NCBI GenBank assembly: GCA_015680685.1 | Contig: MNCI01005256.1 | Span: forward strand, 198,567 to 237,752 | From: Gnetum montanum | Taxonomy: Eukaryota; Streptophyta; Gnetopsida; Gnetales; Gnetaceae | Length of the DNA: 39,186 nucleotides | Direction: 5' to 3' | Shown: positions 1 to 11,229 of the stretch, in pieces | Layout of the letters: the number at the start of each line of letters is the position of its first letter | How positions within the stretch are numbered: position 1 is the first letter of the stretch | Position numbers and translations under genes: made by a program | The notes under the pieces: generated by a model | Told to the model about the DNA's origin: nothing | The model's input: only the letters and a program-made list of their open reading frames with translations | Databases searched by the model: none

Positions 1-899
1 AGTAGGGGTTCTTCGTGATCGTCTCGTTCATAGCTTTTATGGTGTCTATGCAGTTCCCTACTCTCCCTTCTTCTATGCCTTGATTCTTTAGAGTGCCCTC
101 TTCCTCGTTCTCGACTATCTCGTTGATGACTTTCACTCCGTTTTCCCTTATCCTCACGATTGGTTTCCCTATGACTACGTCCGAACACTGAAGGAGAGGG
201 TGAAGATGACGATGAAGCTGAAGAAGAAAGAGAACCATCACCATGACGGTGTTTTCTACCTTCTCTTCGGTGGTCTCGGCCTCAATCATGATCACGATCA
301 GAACGTCCGCCCTTATCGCATGTTCGTGTTCCTTCATTGAACACTTCATGTTCGTGGCTATTAGAACTAGGGTTGTGAATAGTGGAGTGGAGGTTCTGAT
401 ACACCGCCCCCTAACCAATGTCAGGAAGAGGACCATCGTTTCGTGGGGAACCTATTGAAGTAGGTTCACCATCCTCAATTTCGCTCAAAATGTGTGGAAC
501 GTCATGGGGCCATTTACCCTTCAAAGATGTATGGTATCTCTCCTATCGCAAGTTCCTTTAACGTTGCGCTTCTGTGGGATGATAGTCTCTTGAGTCATGA
601 TCATGTGCAACATATTCTGCTTATAAGAGCAGCATGCCTATTCATGTGAGAGCACGAAGGAGCATGTTGGGAACTGATCGGTCTGGAGGCAACACTATGT
701 TACCCTTCAAGTCTCTCCAACGCAGTTGTTTGTCTTGGTGGAGAATAAAGGTGAAATCGGGTACATACTCATCAGGATGAGTATATACCACATGAAACTC
801 TTGAGGAATAGGCGGATCATGGTTATGTGTATTATGCCATCGATTGCCTCTTGTGTTAATCCTAGGCGGTGAAGTGCTTTTATGTGAAGAAGAATACAT
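1..899 (-). pseudogene. gag: Broken gag of E1 (N-terminal part)
   Basis: The capsid gene starts at the ATG at 897-899. Its first 80 or so codons align with the gag starts of E2 and E3; shared motifs are DEYVPDFTFILHQDK and GNIVLPPDRSVPNMLL. The frame is closed by TGA near 642, where E3 has a sense codon. After it the similarity to E3 continues, including a UAG near 550, a SEIEDGEP motif and a His/Arg/Ser-rich stretch toward position 180. The retro-gag domain proper would lie left of the window. An upstream in-frame ATG at 920 is possible, but the start at 899 matches the other copies. This copy cannot make a full Gag. Confidence 0.75.
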
Positions 900-1024
900 C
901 TTGTTTTTTTTGGTGTGCAATGTACTGTTGTCTCGTCTTTCTTTGATTAACCCTAAGGGTTCGTTCTAACCTTCCAATGATATGAATGATTTCCTATGTT
1001 CTATGCAGTGCACAAACAACTAAG

Positions 1025-1042
1025 TCCCCAGCAACGGCGCTA
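1025..1042 (-). promoter_or_regulatory. Primer binding site of E1 (tRNA-Asp)
   Basis: On the minus strand the sequence is TAGCGCCGTTGCTGGGGA. It differs at two bases from the complement of the 3' end of plant tRNA-Asp (TGGCGCCGTTGCCGGGGA). It starts one base after the LTR end, the same spacing as in E2 and E3. Confidence 0.85.
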
Positions 1043-1043
1043 A

Positions 1044-1865
1044 TGATGAGTGCTGAGGTACCCCTACACGCAACCATACGAATACAAGTGTTTCACGCAC
1101 GATCCGGTCAAACTCCAAGGACCAAGTGCTTATGCACCTTAATGGAACACTCAGGGTTAATCAATCATTGTCTTCCCAAACTTACTTGTATTTTCACGGT
1201 TGTATGGTTAAGTAAGCTTGAGGTATCTGATTTTTATAGCTTTTGTATTTTTTATGTCTTCTGCTAATAAAGGAGAGGGAGAGAGAACTAAGTGGCTAAC
1301 TTATATTAACTATTAATTAACTAGTTTCTAAATGTTCCTAACACCAGTATCTGTTCCCACTTGTCGTACACATCTTGAACCAGTGCAACGCTGCTGGGGT
1401 TACCAAACACTAATCGTTACTGGGTTACCAAGTGCTACACGCATGCTTGAAGCGGTCATACTAAGTATATTTAACTAAGGAGGTTGAAGGTTGAGAGAGA
1501 TATTAATTAACTAGGAAAGCGTTAAACAATTGTTAATCACTAATTAGCTTAATCTGTATACTACAAGGTATATCATAAAGTTCATCTTTATTGTCGTACA
1601 CAAAATCATGCTCAGGTACAAATTGCTCGAATAAAGATCCATTCACTCTATGACTCCTACTGCGGGCACACAAAAATAATTCTAACTCTAGAATGACAAA
1701 ACTGCAAGAGTTTGGCTAAGGGTCTAAATCTAATTGTATTGGAACCAAGGGTGTTGCCTCGTATTTATAGAAGATGAGGCAGGACACGCTATCGCATATG
1801 CGATATCACATGGTGGATGTGATATCGTGTGCACGATATCACGTATGCGATATTGCGGTTCATCA
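1044..1865 (-). repeat. 5' LTR of E1 (822 bp)
   Basis: In sense the LTR begins TGATGAACC and ends CTCATCA. The U3 end has three GATATC palindromes (starts 1802, 1821, 1835) and a decayed one at 1849, followed by the promoter-proximal region. The U5 end has the family signature GGTACCTCAGCACTCATCA. It aligns over its length with the LTRs of E3 and with the solo LTRs at 5245 and 32670. Confidence 0.85.
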
Positions 1866-3030
1866 ATGAACATAAGCTTCACACCCACAAACTCAATGAT
1901 AATTCAAATTAAGAGCACTTCCGCTCCATATTTCTTTAGGTATCTTTCCATTAATTACAAAAGATAAAGACTTGTTAATGAGATAGCATGCAGTCATTGC
2001 AGCTTCAACCTAACAATGTTTCCCAAAACTAGCTTCACTTAACATGCATCTAATTCTTTTCAACAACATTCTATTAAAAGGTTTAGCTACTTCATTATGT
2101 TCGAGAGTTCCCAGAATACTCTTTTTCCTATATACACCATGTTCTTTACAAAAATTTTCAAAAGCATGGGAGTAAAATTCACCACCATTATCTATCTTGA
2201 GAACCTTGATTTTCATTCCTAAATAATTTTCAACAAGAGCTTTGAACTCTTTAAATTATTCAAACTTTTTAGACCTATGTTTCATTAAATAGATCCAAGC
2301 TTTTCTTGAAAAATCCTCTATCAATGAAACATAATATGTAGCACCTCCAAGTGAGAATGTTTGCAAGTCTTTAACTAGTTCACATGCATCACTATGTATT
2401 AACTCTAACACTTGATTAACTTTAGCATTACTTCTTGGAAATCTTGAACGTGTTTGTTTACTAAGTAGGCAATGATGATGAAAATTTAGAGATTCTTCTA
2501 TGAGGTTAATTTTACCTTTTTTATGTAGTTTCTTTAATTCTTTTTCACTTAAATGCACCAATCTTTTATGCCAAAGATCAATGATTGCATGCAAGTCAAT
2601 AACAACTATCATGTTGAAATTATGTTGTAATGTCCTTGCTTCTAGCTGGTACAGTCTTTCCACCTTTACACAAGTGGTTAGAGGTAAAGATCCTTGCAAG
2701 ATTTTACATTTTCCTTCACCAAATATGATATTTAGACCTACAAAATCTAACTCACTCACAAACAAGAGGCTCATTGTGAGTTTAGGTACATGACATACAT
2801 GATATATAGTTTTAATGGTTCTATCCTTAAATTGAAATTTTAACTTTATCATACCCAACAACATTACAAAGACCATCATCGCCTAGTTTGACCACACTGA
2901 GATTACAAACAAAGTATTCACAAAATCATTCAAGGTATGGGATATAATGATAGGAAGCATGAGAATCAATATACCAAGAAACTCTCTTAATGTCATCAAC
3001 TGAGGACACCACATAAAAATTTCCCTCTCA
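1866..3030 (-). pseudogene. pol: Copia protease and integrase (pol), interrupted
   Basis: In sense, the protease active-site region near 2960-2980 reads WYIDSHASYH, where copia elements have DSGA, so the Gly is lost. After a frameshift near 2850, one frame runs from 2879 to 1866 with only a few stops: TAA near 2253, TAG near 2007 at an expected Trp, and TGA near 1890. It covers the pre-integrase zinc region (LWHKRLVHLSEKELKKL; the first Cys of the CxxC pair is His) and the integrase core. The first two catalytic Asp are present (HSD and IDNGGEF). At the third site, VAERMNR in active copies, the sequence reads VAKPFNR, so the catalytic Glu is Lys. E1 cuts the frame after GCEAYVH. Confidence 0.85.
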
Positions 3031-3714
3031 ATGAGAAGGAGAAATTTCTTTATTATTATTATTATTTGCATATACTTTTCCTTTCTTTGTCGCTTTACAA
3101 TTTTTTTTAAGATGACGATTCTTTCCACAATTCCAACATGTTAGTTTTGTGAAATTTTTCAAGGATGTGAGAGGTTTAAACTGTGGGCATTTTTTCAACT
3201 TTAAGTTTGAATTTTTGGCAAGGAAAAGATCATTCTGGATAGGGGTAGACATTTTAATCTATCTTTCTTCACTCAAAAGTTGGGTTGCAATAGTATCAAA
3301 ATTAAGAGTTGACATAGAATTACTCATTGACATTACAAAAGTATTCCAGGACTTAGGAAGAGACTCTAAAAGATACATACAACAATCTTCCTCTTTCATT
3401 TTATCTTCACTAATTTAAGTTGCATCATGATATCATTGAAGATACTAAGACAATCAATAATTAACATACCTTCAAGCATCTTGAGTGTGTGCAAATTCCC
3501 CCTATGAAACAACCTATTAGTAATAGATTTTGTTTGGTACAAATCTCTTAATCTATCCCACAGGTCTTTGGCAGTTAGAACTCCATAACTATTGAGTAGC
3601 ACCGAACAAGAGAGACAAAAAAAAATTTCTTTGTTCCTTTCTATCTAAGGTCTCCTAGTTTGAATATGTGATAGTAGTAGGCTTTGAATCAACAATTACT
3701 TGCCAGAGATCTTC
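3031..3714 (-). pseudogene. gag: Copia gag, central and C-terminal part
   Basis: The gag reading continues here from the start at 14740-14651, across the E2 insertion, in the same codon phase. Recognisable pieces are ETLDRKEQRNFF near 3650, the UBN2-type capsid segment around 3396-3602 (LYQTKSITNRLFHRGNLHTL), and a complete CCHC knuckle at 3097-3138, CWNCGKNRHLKKNC (C-x2-C-x4-H-x4-C). Frameshifts and stops break the frame between these segments. The knuckle shows that the nucleic-acid-binding part was intact when the element decayed. Confidence 0.8.
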
Positions 3715-3719
3715 ACTGA

Positions 3720-4581
3720 TGATGAGCGGCAAGGTACCCCTATGCCCAACCATACGAATCATAAGCATTCACATGCGATCCGGTCAAATTCCGTAGACTA
3801 TAATTACTAAGTACACTACAGATAAACAATGCGTGCGTGTTTTCCATTCATTGTCTTCCTAGTCCCACTTGTGGAATGCAATTGTATGATTAAATGTGAT
3901 TGAGGCGCAAGATTTTTATTATTTTGTGTTTTATCAAATTACTTGCCTAGGAAAAGAATAAAAGTAAGAGTGATTAAATGCTAAGTAAACTACGATCTAA
4001 TCTAGCCTAACACAAGTAACCGCTCCCACTTCCTAGACACATCCTGAACTTTGTGCAAACACTGTTGGGCTATCAAACGCTAATCGTTTCTGAGTTACCA
4101 AGTGTCACACGTATGTTCGAAGGGGTCATGCTTGTGTATCTTAATGAGTTGTTTGATTAGTCAAAATTAATTACTACATAAATAATATTTAGGTAAATTG
4201 CATGAAATATAAATACATAAGAAAGAAAGTCTCAAGTGCTACAAGGAGTGAATCAAAGAGTTCATCTTTATTGCCAACACAATGGTGTGTTCAAGTACAT
4301 CAATGCTTGAATAAAGATCTATTCACACTTAGACCTCCTACTGTGAGCACTCGGAAAATATTCTAACTCTCAAATGGAAAAATTGCAAGAGTTTAGCTAC
4401 TTGACTGCCAAAAACTACTCTCAATCGTGTGCCCAAGGGCTGTATTTATAGATCTAGGAGTAACCCTGCGATATCGAATGTACGATATCACATCTTACAC
4501 CATGATATCACATACTCAATATCGTGTACCAAATATCGCGGCCATCCCGATATCAAAGCATATGAAAAACATGATTTATCA
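3720..4581 (-). repeat. 3' LTR of E2 (862 bp)
   Basis: In sense it begins TGATAAATCATG and ends CGCTCATCA. It pairs with 13806-14650: both share an unusual U5 version (CATACGAATCATA) and similar U3 palindromes. The low-coordinate side has no primer site, and the high-coordinate side has a polypurine tract, so this is the 3' copy. A stretch compared by eye differs at roughly one base in ten from the 5' copy, mostly by transitions, so the insertion is old. Confidence 0.88.
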
Positions 4582-4594
4582 TACCCCCATGACT
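4582..4594 (-). promoter_or_regulatory. Polypurine tract of E2
   Basis: On the minus strand AGTCATGGGGGTA lies directly before the LTR start TGATAAAT. The same 13 bases stand before the 3' LTR of E3 at 20791-20803. It would prime plus-strand DNA synthesis. Confidence 0.75.
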
Positions 4595-5239
4595 AAATGA
4601 AAACTCATCCTCAAGTACAAAAGAAGATGAACAAGTCCTTTACAAAATGTATTAGGGGCTATGAACTATTTGACTGACATGCAAAGTGACACAGAGAAAA
4701 TAGACAAATACAAAACTGCTCGAGCATACAATATTATAGTTGTATATAAAATTAGGTTTTCATGACAACAAGAAAGAACACCCATGGATCTAAAGGACAA
4801 CAAGAAAGAACAATCTCCCGCGAGTGATATGGTTGCATCCTCCTTGGTGAAGATAGTCTCGCTTCTAGTCCATGCTTCCCACTACAATCACAAAAAAACC
4901 AAGTATTAATATATGAAGTGTAACAGATAACGGCTGAATAGCTTGTCTCATCAATGATTTTATCTAGCCAAGTTATGATTGTGATAGATTGGTTGCTTGA
5001 TAGTGTTAGTGGAAAGACTGACAAATGGGGTAAGTAAGAGAAGCGATCCACAAAATTCAAAAAAAGCTTAACACAAGGAATACTGGAAAGAGGGTATTCA
5101 CAGTAATAAAAAGGAGTTCATTACAAACAGTTGTGAAGGTGTGTATAATTAGATGCCATTGATGGGATAAATAAAAAGAATTTAATTGTAACAATGTCTA
5201 AGGGTAATGAACTTAACTTAACCAAACCAAAAGATATGC
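4595..5239 (-). other. Distal 3' noncoding region of E2
   Basis: This lies between the polypurine tract and the solo LTR. It aligns loosely with E3 at about 20100-20790 (for example CTTGTTGTCATGAA followed by a GAGGATGAGTTTT-like stretch near the tract). An open stretch of 102 codons at 4752-5060 on the minus strand matches no family I recognise and is not clearly kept in E3, so I do not call it a gene. Confidence 0.6.
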
Positions 5240-5244
5240 AAGTG

Positions 5245-6232
5245 CGATAAGTGGCGAGGTACCCCTACACTCAACCATACGAAACGAGCGTAGCATGCAC
5301 GATCCGGTCGAACTCCGTAGACTAAGTGCCTACATGCCCCATGTAACACTTGGGATTAATCATTCATTGTCTTCCCAGACTTACTTGTAGTTGTCACGAT
5401 GTATGGTTGAGTAAGTCTGAGGTATATGATTTTTATATCTTTTTATGTTTTATGTCTCCTATGCTATTGAGTTGAGGGTTGAGAAACTAATTACTAATTC
5501 TAACTAATGACTAAGTCTAAATTACCTAGCATCAGCATCCGTTCCCACTTACCATACACACCCTGAACCAATGGAACCTTGGCTACCAAATGCTAATCGT
5601 TGTTGGGATCACCACGTGTAACGCACGTGCTCGAAGTGGTCGTACTGAGGCACTTAACTAGGAGGAAAGGGTTGAGAGAATCTAATCTAGCCTAAGTGCG
5701 ATGAGCAGCCAATTCCTTGACTAACCGTACACATCTTGGTGCACGACTACCACTGGAATTACCAAGCGTAGATCCTAGATACGCCACTGGGTTACCAAGT
5801 AGTCACACTAGATGCTTGTAATCAAGTCGTACTCATACCGTGTTATAATGAGCAACTGATTCCTTGACTATCTGTACACATCCTTAGATGCTCGTAATCA
5901 ATTCATACTCATTCCACATTCTAGGAGTTTAAGGGTGAGAGAGAAAGAAATAAAAAAAATCCTATTCCATGCACTGCAAGGTTTATCCATGAAGTTCATC
6001 TTTATTGCTGTACACAACTTGTGTTCAGGTACAATGTTGCTCGAATAAAGATCCGTTTACTTTAGGACTCCTACTACGGGCACATGGAAAATATTCCATC
6101 TCTAGAGTGATCAAACTGCCAGAGTTTTCCTACTTCTAGCCCAGGATGAGAAAACAAGGGAGAGCCACCTCTTATTTATAGACTTGGCAGCGGACTGCGA
6201 TATCGCAGCCTATGCGATATCACGTCTCATCA
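5245..6232 (-). repeat. Solo LTR inside E2, with AAGTG duplication
   Basis: A single Athila-type LTR of 988 bp lies in the 3' noncoding part of E2. It is flanked on both sides by AAGTG (5240-5244 and 6233-6237), and neither side has a primer site or polypurine tract. This is the mark of recombination between the two LTRs of a once complete element. In sense it begins TGATGAGACG; the U5 terminus is mutated (minus strand CCACTTATCG for CCACTCATCA). Two GATATC palindromes lie at 6199 and 6216. It is longer than the other LTRs because of an internal duplication around 5699-5925. Confidence 0.9.
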
Positions 6233-7509
6233 AAGTGGGTCCTCCCCAAAGCAAGCACAGGCCTTTTATGCCCTTGCATAACTTCAAACCAAGGAGTTCG
6301 TGGGATCCATGGATGATTAATGGTTACGGAAAGTTAAGTACAAAAACCCAAAAGTAACTGATTGAGAAACCCGACACATCAAACCAAAACATTGAATCAA
6401 AACATGAAACCAGTAGTGAAGTGAGGCATGAAAAGCATAGATGGAAGATAGAGAGAACAAAATGGAGTTCCTAATTATGGTTGCATGAAGTCCCTTGTGG
6501 ATTTTGTGATTAAATGACTTGGTAGGATCCATCCTTAGTCCAGACCAAAACCAACCATTTTCAGTGACTTCACATCAACATTCTAAGGCTAGTCCATCCC
6601 CCAAGACACAAGAATGCTCCCACAAAACAACCACCATTCCAAATTGGAGAAAAAGTAGGAAGTGAGAAAGGGCCTTAGTTAGAGGAGACAAGACAGGTCT
6701 CATAACGAGTGCTTGTAGCCCTTTTTTTTGGTCTAAGGGGTGTGCTTTGAATTTTCATTTTTATTTTTTTATTTTTATTTTTGAATGGGAACCACACAAT
6801 GCAAAGACACATGCACTTTTTGCATTTATTTTTTGCAAGAGGTGTGCTTTGAATCCTCATCCTTGTTTTTTTTTTATGAGGACCACACCATGCAAGGACT
6901 TATTTAACTTTCTATTGTGAAATGATGTGAAACAGTGAGAAGCTCATGAGAACACTCCTGCATACAAGAAAATAGAAAAGCACAAAGAACACTACATCCC
7001 TTTGAAGCCACACCCTGTTCAAACCTTTGATTCCTTCCCAATTCTAGAAACTACACAAGTCACCAATTTATTAAAGTTGCATTAATGAAGAAGGGATTGC
7101 ACATTTCCAAAACAAGGAAAACCATAGAGTATGTGGATGGGTGGATGATGTGAACCCACTGACTATTACATGAAAAAAAAAACCATGTCCCAATTGTCAA
7201 TAATGACATTCAAAGTCAAAAATCAGACATCAACAATCAAATTACAAATGAAACATACCACCATCAAGTAGCACATTACCATTGTACTTGTCACCTTATT
7301 AGCAGAAAAAGTAGAGAAACACATCAAACACAAGCAAACATAAAAGAAAGTAAAAGAGTAGGCAATAAATATTGAATATATTAACAATGGTATGGAACAA
7401 AAACTAAGAAAAGATCAATAACCTAAAAAATATAAATATGTAAAACAAAGAAGATGAAAATGAAAAAGTTGTAAAACCAAAACAATGTGTAAAACAAAGA
7501 AGTCAAAAA
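6233..7509 (-). other. Proximal 3' noncoding region of E2
   Basis: This follows the pol stop and holds no coding sequence I can support. It matches the 3' part of E3 in several blocks. GGGGTGTGCTTTGAAT near 6737 corresponds to the reverse complement of E3 near 19545. The GCTTTGGGGAGGACCCA block near 6240 matches E3 near 20053. The GTTTTACA-rich stretch just after the pol stop (7400-7509) matches E3 at 18880-19010. It is shared element backbone, not host sequence. Confidence 0.7.
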
Positions 7510-8751
7510 CTAAGGAGCTGCATAAAGTGTTAGTATGGGTGGGTGAAGATCTGAAAGATTGAGCATGGTTGTCCATCTGGCGAGGTGTGTTGAGTTGGGT
7601 GGCTTGGGCTCATGGAAAGGCTTTATTTGTTGGATGTTGTCTAGTTGTTTCTTATTTGCGCTGTCAAGTTTGTAGATGATCATGGCCCTAGATGGAAAAG
7701 TCCCATTAATAATTTAAGGTCCTTCCCACAATGTTTGAAATTTGGTTCGTTGGGGTACATGTGTAGGATTCCAATAAACAACCTTGTCTCCTGGTTAAAA
7801 CTTGACTTTTTGTATTTTGAGGTCATGACATTTCTTATTGAATGCCTTATGTGTTTCGTTGGATGATAGGGCCATTAATCGATTTTTGTCTAGTAGGTTG
7901 AGATTCATTAATCGTTCTTTCTATGCCAGACTTAGATTTAGGTCAAGATCACAAGCTATAGAGAGTGTACAGAGCTCAGATTCGATGGGCAATGTTGGTA
8001 GTTTTTCATACATGACCTCATAGGGAGAATAACCTATGGGAAGCTTCCATGTGGAGCGATAGGCCCAAAGGGCATCATTTAATTTTTTGCTCTAGTCCCT
8101 TCAGTATTTGCTAATGGTACACGTTAGAATTTTTGTAATTTCCTAATTAGTGACCTCAACTTAACCATTGGCTTGGGGGTGATATGGTGTTGTGAGTTTA
8201 TGCTCAAACCCCAAGTGTTGCATCAATTTTCGGAAAGTGGCACCTGTAAAATGAGTTTCGTTATCAGAAATTAACACACGAGGTACACCAAACCCATTTA
8301 TGATGTTTTGTTGTACAAACCAAGTAGCAATGGTGAATGTATAGTCGATGATGGCTACTGCTTCTGCCCACTTGGTGCAATAGTTAACTATGACTATTAT
8401 ATATGCCTTTCCATTTAATAAAGGTGAAATGGGATCCATAAAGTTAATGCCCCAAATATCAAATGGCTCAAGAGGTTGAATCCATTGCAGTGGTCCCTCC
8501 ATTCGAGTTTTCATTCCACCATCCCTCTGGCAACAATCACAAGCACAAATGAATTGGTGTGCATCCCTGAAGATTGTTGGCCAATAATACCCTACCATGA
8601 GGATTTTTATGGTCGTGCATCTCCCAACATAATGGCCCCCATAAGGACATTTGTGAGCATTCTGGAGAATGCGTAGTTGATTCGTATTAGGAACACACCA
8701 ATGTACTAGGCCATCGGGACAGACTTTGTAAAGGTTTCCATTAATTTCCAT
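7510..8751 (-). pseudogene. pol: E2 integrase (C-terminal part of pol)
   Basis: The zinc-binding region is read from about 8660 (HKCPYGGHYVGR, then CDCCQRDG), followed by the core domain. The first catalytic Asp (in WGIDFMGP of active relatives) reads WGINFMDP, so it is Asn. The second is kept (LISDNETHF). After HPQANG the expected Gln is a stop at about 8161, and a Glu follows in the broken frame. Further on, SKKLNDALWAYRS matches gypsy integrases. The C-terminal region resumes near 7800 (GDKVVYWNPTHVPQRTKF), runs with few stops, and ends at a TAG at 7510-7512. No chromodomain is present. Confidence 0.88.
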
Positions 8752-8959
8752 GAAATGCTTGACCTAATGAAGAAACTATTGCTTCTTTCTAGTGTCCAGC
8801 CCTTGTGGTAGTTCTTGCTTGAGCAAATAAGTAAGGATGGTGTCATACCATTTTGGTTCATTAAGCATTTGTGCATTAATAGCCCCTACAAGGAAAGATT
8901 CATCAGGAAATTGATTAGATAAGGGGTTCTCTTTCTCCTTGTCATCCCATCTTAGTCAT

Positions 8960-10113
8960 GATAAGTGATCCGCAACCACATTCTTCATATCTTTTTTATC
9001 TACCATTGTGAGATCGAACTCCTACAAAATCACAAGCCACCATATGACACAAGGCTCACTATTGGTTTATTCATTAGAAATCGAATGGCGCTATGATTTT
9101 TGTTCATGAACACTTTGTAGCCAAGCACATAGTGCCTGAACTTCTCTAAGGCGAACACCATTGCCATTAACTCCTTTTCTGTGGTGGTGTAGTTAAGCTA
9201 TGCACCTGCAATGCTTCGGCTTGTGTAGTGAATGTAATGTGGACATTTTTCATCATCCATTTGCGTAAGCATTGCCCCCAAAGCATAATTCGATGCATTA
9301 GTCATCACATGAAACAGTCTAGACCAATTAGGTGCTTAAAGAATTGGGGTTTTAACAAGCTTTTATTTCAATTGTTGAAATGTTGTTTCACATGTAGGGG
9401 TCCAGAAAAATGATGCAACCCTTCTTTGTCAATTCTACCAACAACTTGGAGATTTTGAAAAAATTCTCGATGAAGCGCCAATAGTAGCTAGTATGACCAA
9501 GGAATGACCATACTTCTTTAACTATTTCAGGTTGGTGGGTTATTCCTTGGATGACCCTTATTTTTTCAGGGTCCACCTCAATTCCTGCTTTTGAAATGCA
9601 ATGCCCCAAGACTATGCCTTCCTGGACCATAAGGTGGCTCTTTTTCTAATTGATGCAAAGGTTTGTTTCATCCATGAAGACTTCTACCCCACTACCAATC
9701 TGTTGTTGGAAAATGCTGAAAACTAATCATTGAAATGTGGCTGGGGCATTACATAGACCAAATGGCATCTAACGGTAAGCAAGAATCCCCCAAGGACTTG
9801 TGAAAGTTATCTTTGCCTAGTCCTCTGGTGCAATCTAAAATTGGTTATAGCCACTATAATCATCCAGAAAGCTGTAATAATTTTGCCTAGAAATGGTGTC
9901 CAACACTTGATCTACAAAAGGTAATAGAAAATGATCTTTGAAAGTTATCATGTTAAGCAGCTGGAAGTCGATGCACACCTGCCATTTGCCTTCTTTTTTG
10001 GGTATGATCATGAGTGAACTCACCCACTCACTATCTACAACAGGGTAGATAAATCCTACTTTGAGCAGTTGTTCAATCTCCTCTTTGACAATCTGCTTTA
10101 ACTTGGAATTCAA
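8960..10113 (-). pseudogene. pol: E2 reverse transcriptase and RNase H
   Basis: The RT fingers and palm are read at 10113-9835, with VKEEIEQLLKVGFIYPV and the first catalytic Asp region FLDDYSGYNQF. The second catalytic motif at 9667-9681 reads VFMDE instead of VFMDD. The thumb and connection lie at 9630-9388 (GIEVDPEKIRVIQGI, FLGHTSYYWRFIENF). RNase H follows at about 9350-8960 with LNYTTTEKELMAMVFALEKF. Stops and frameshifts separate the blocks. The order RT, RNase H, integrase is that of Ty3/gypsy. Confidence 0.87.
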
Positions 10114-10599
10114 ATGCCACTACGGTTGTTGTTTCGGCTTAATGACAGGATCAGTGTATATTCAATGTTAGCATATTCTTAGATCTATCCCAGTGAGTTC
10201 GGAATATGACCAGGCAAAGGCTACTGACCATTTTTCAATAACCTTTATCAACTTTTTCTTCTATTCTGCAGCAACCTTGTTATTAATGAGGATCGACCTT
10301 CCATTTTTCAAGAATACATACTCCATGCCAGCTGGTAGTGTCTTCAATTCAAGGGGCTCTTGTTTAAAATTGTTAGGAATTTCTAGCTATCCCCAATTGA
10401 CATCATCATTTGCTCCTTCGAAGAGCTGGTGATGAACTTGCTCGAGTTCATCCATACTTGCAACATATTCATACGTTAGGCCCTTAGTAGGTTCCATGCA
10501 TAATGTATTACTGCTAGAATTAGCCGTTAGCCACTGGGTGCCTTCCTATTTTGTGGCTACTGTGTACAGACATCTTTGGATTTCAAATTCTAGTGCACA

Positions 10600-11229
10600 C
10601 TACTTGCATGCAGAGATGAATGTTTGCTTTACTAACCATAACTTCTTCACACAATGGCACCTTGAATCATTGTACGTGATACATGAAACCCTCTTCTTCT
10701 CAATCTTTTCAAATTCATTTTCTATTGATATCTCCAAGGAAAGATCTCTAATGCCCATTTTGGCATCAATAGTACTTAACCATGTCCTTCCCATAATAAT
10801 TGGAAAGTCCCTCCTACAGTTCTCCACTTGGATTACTAGGAAATTGGTAGGATATGACCACTCATAAATGGTGGTGACAATGTCCTCTACTAGTCCCTAT
10901 GGAACAGTGATGGATTAGTTTGCCAATTCCAGCCAGATGTTGCTCTTCTTCAAAGGAGGAAGGTTCCACATTGTGTACATCTCATGTGAGATCAAATTAA
11001 CATCGAAACTAGAGTTAAGAAGAGCTTTACAAGGCTCATTCCCAGCAATTTGCAAATATGCTAGGGGACTCCCGGGATCAGCTAACTTTCTGGGTAGGTT
11101 ACCGACTCGAATCCAATTAGATACAGCATGCATCAACATTACAGTATGGATTTGAGAAGGATTTTGGTTTGAAGAGGATTTGGATAAAGATGAAATAGAG
11201 GAGGGTGGAGGAGTAGGGTTACCAACCAC
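10600..11229 (-). pseudogene. pro: E2 retropepsin-type protease
   Basis: Two reading blocks make up the region. The first (11229-10915) has a Pro/Ser-rich lead, NWIRVGNLPRKLADPGSP, then LLNSSFDVNLIS, where the active site DSG should be; the catalytic Asp has become Asn. The second (10827-10600) has FPIIMGRTWLSTIDA, the conserved second half of plant retroelement proteases (usually I-x-G-R-x-(F/W)-L). The same two blocks occur in E3 at 18034-18864, where DSG is intact. Confidence 0.8.

Larger units (their letters stand above)
1..1865 (-). mobile_element. Athila-type Ty3/gypsy element E1, 5' part only
   Basis: This is the 5' end of a minus-strand LTR retrotransposon whose remainder lies beyond the left edge. 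In sense order it shows a complete 5' LTR (1865 to 1044), a tRNA-Asp primer site (1042 to 1025) and a gag start (899 onward). To the right of 1865 the copia integrase reading resumes, so E1 was inserted into the copia element. The expected 5-bp duplication on this side is ATGAA (1866-1870); its partner is outside the window. The family call rests on the primer site and on gag similarity to E2 and E3. Strand, LTR and gag are clear; total size is unknown. Confidence 0.85.
1866..3719 (-). mobile_element. Ty1/copia element, internal part (gag-pol)
   Basis: This is the body of a minus-strand copia element whose 5' LTR, primer site and gag start lie at 14651-15243, beyond the E2 insertion. Order in sense: gag, CCHC zinc knuckle, protease, GAG-pre-integrase and integrase, which is the copia order (integrase before reverse transcriptase). 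The integrase stops at 1866 where E1 was inserted; reverse transcriptase, RNase H and the 3' LTR must lie left of E1, outside the window. Confidence 0.88.

Noticed and set aside
3720-4581. Solo LTR reading of 3720-4581
   Set aside because: A polypurine tract adjoins it, a primer-site-bearing partner of the same subfamily lies at 13806-14650, and near-matching 5-bp flanks tie the two together.
4752-5060. 102-codon minus-strand open frame in the E2 3' region
   Set aside because: No family resemblance and no clear counterpart in E3; probably chance.
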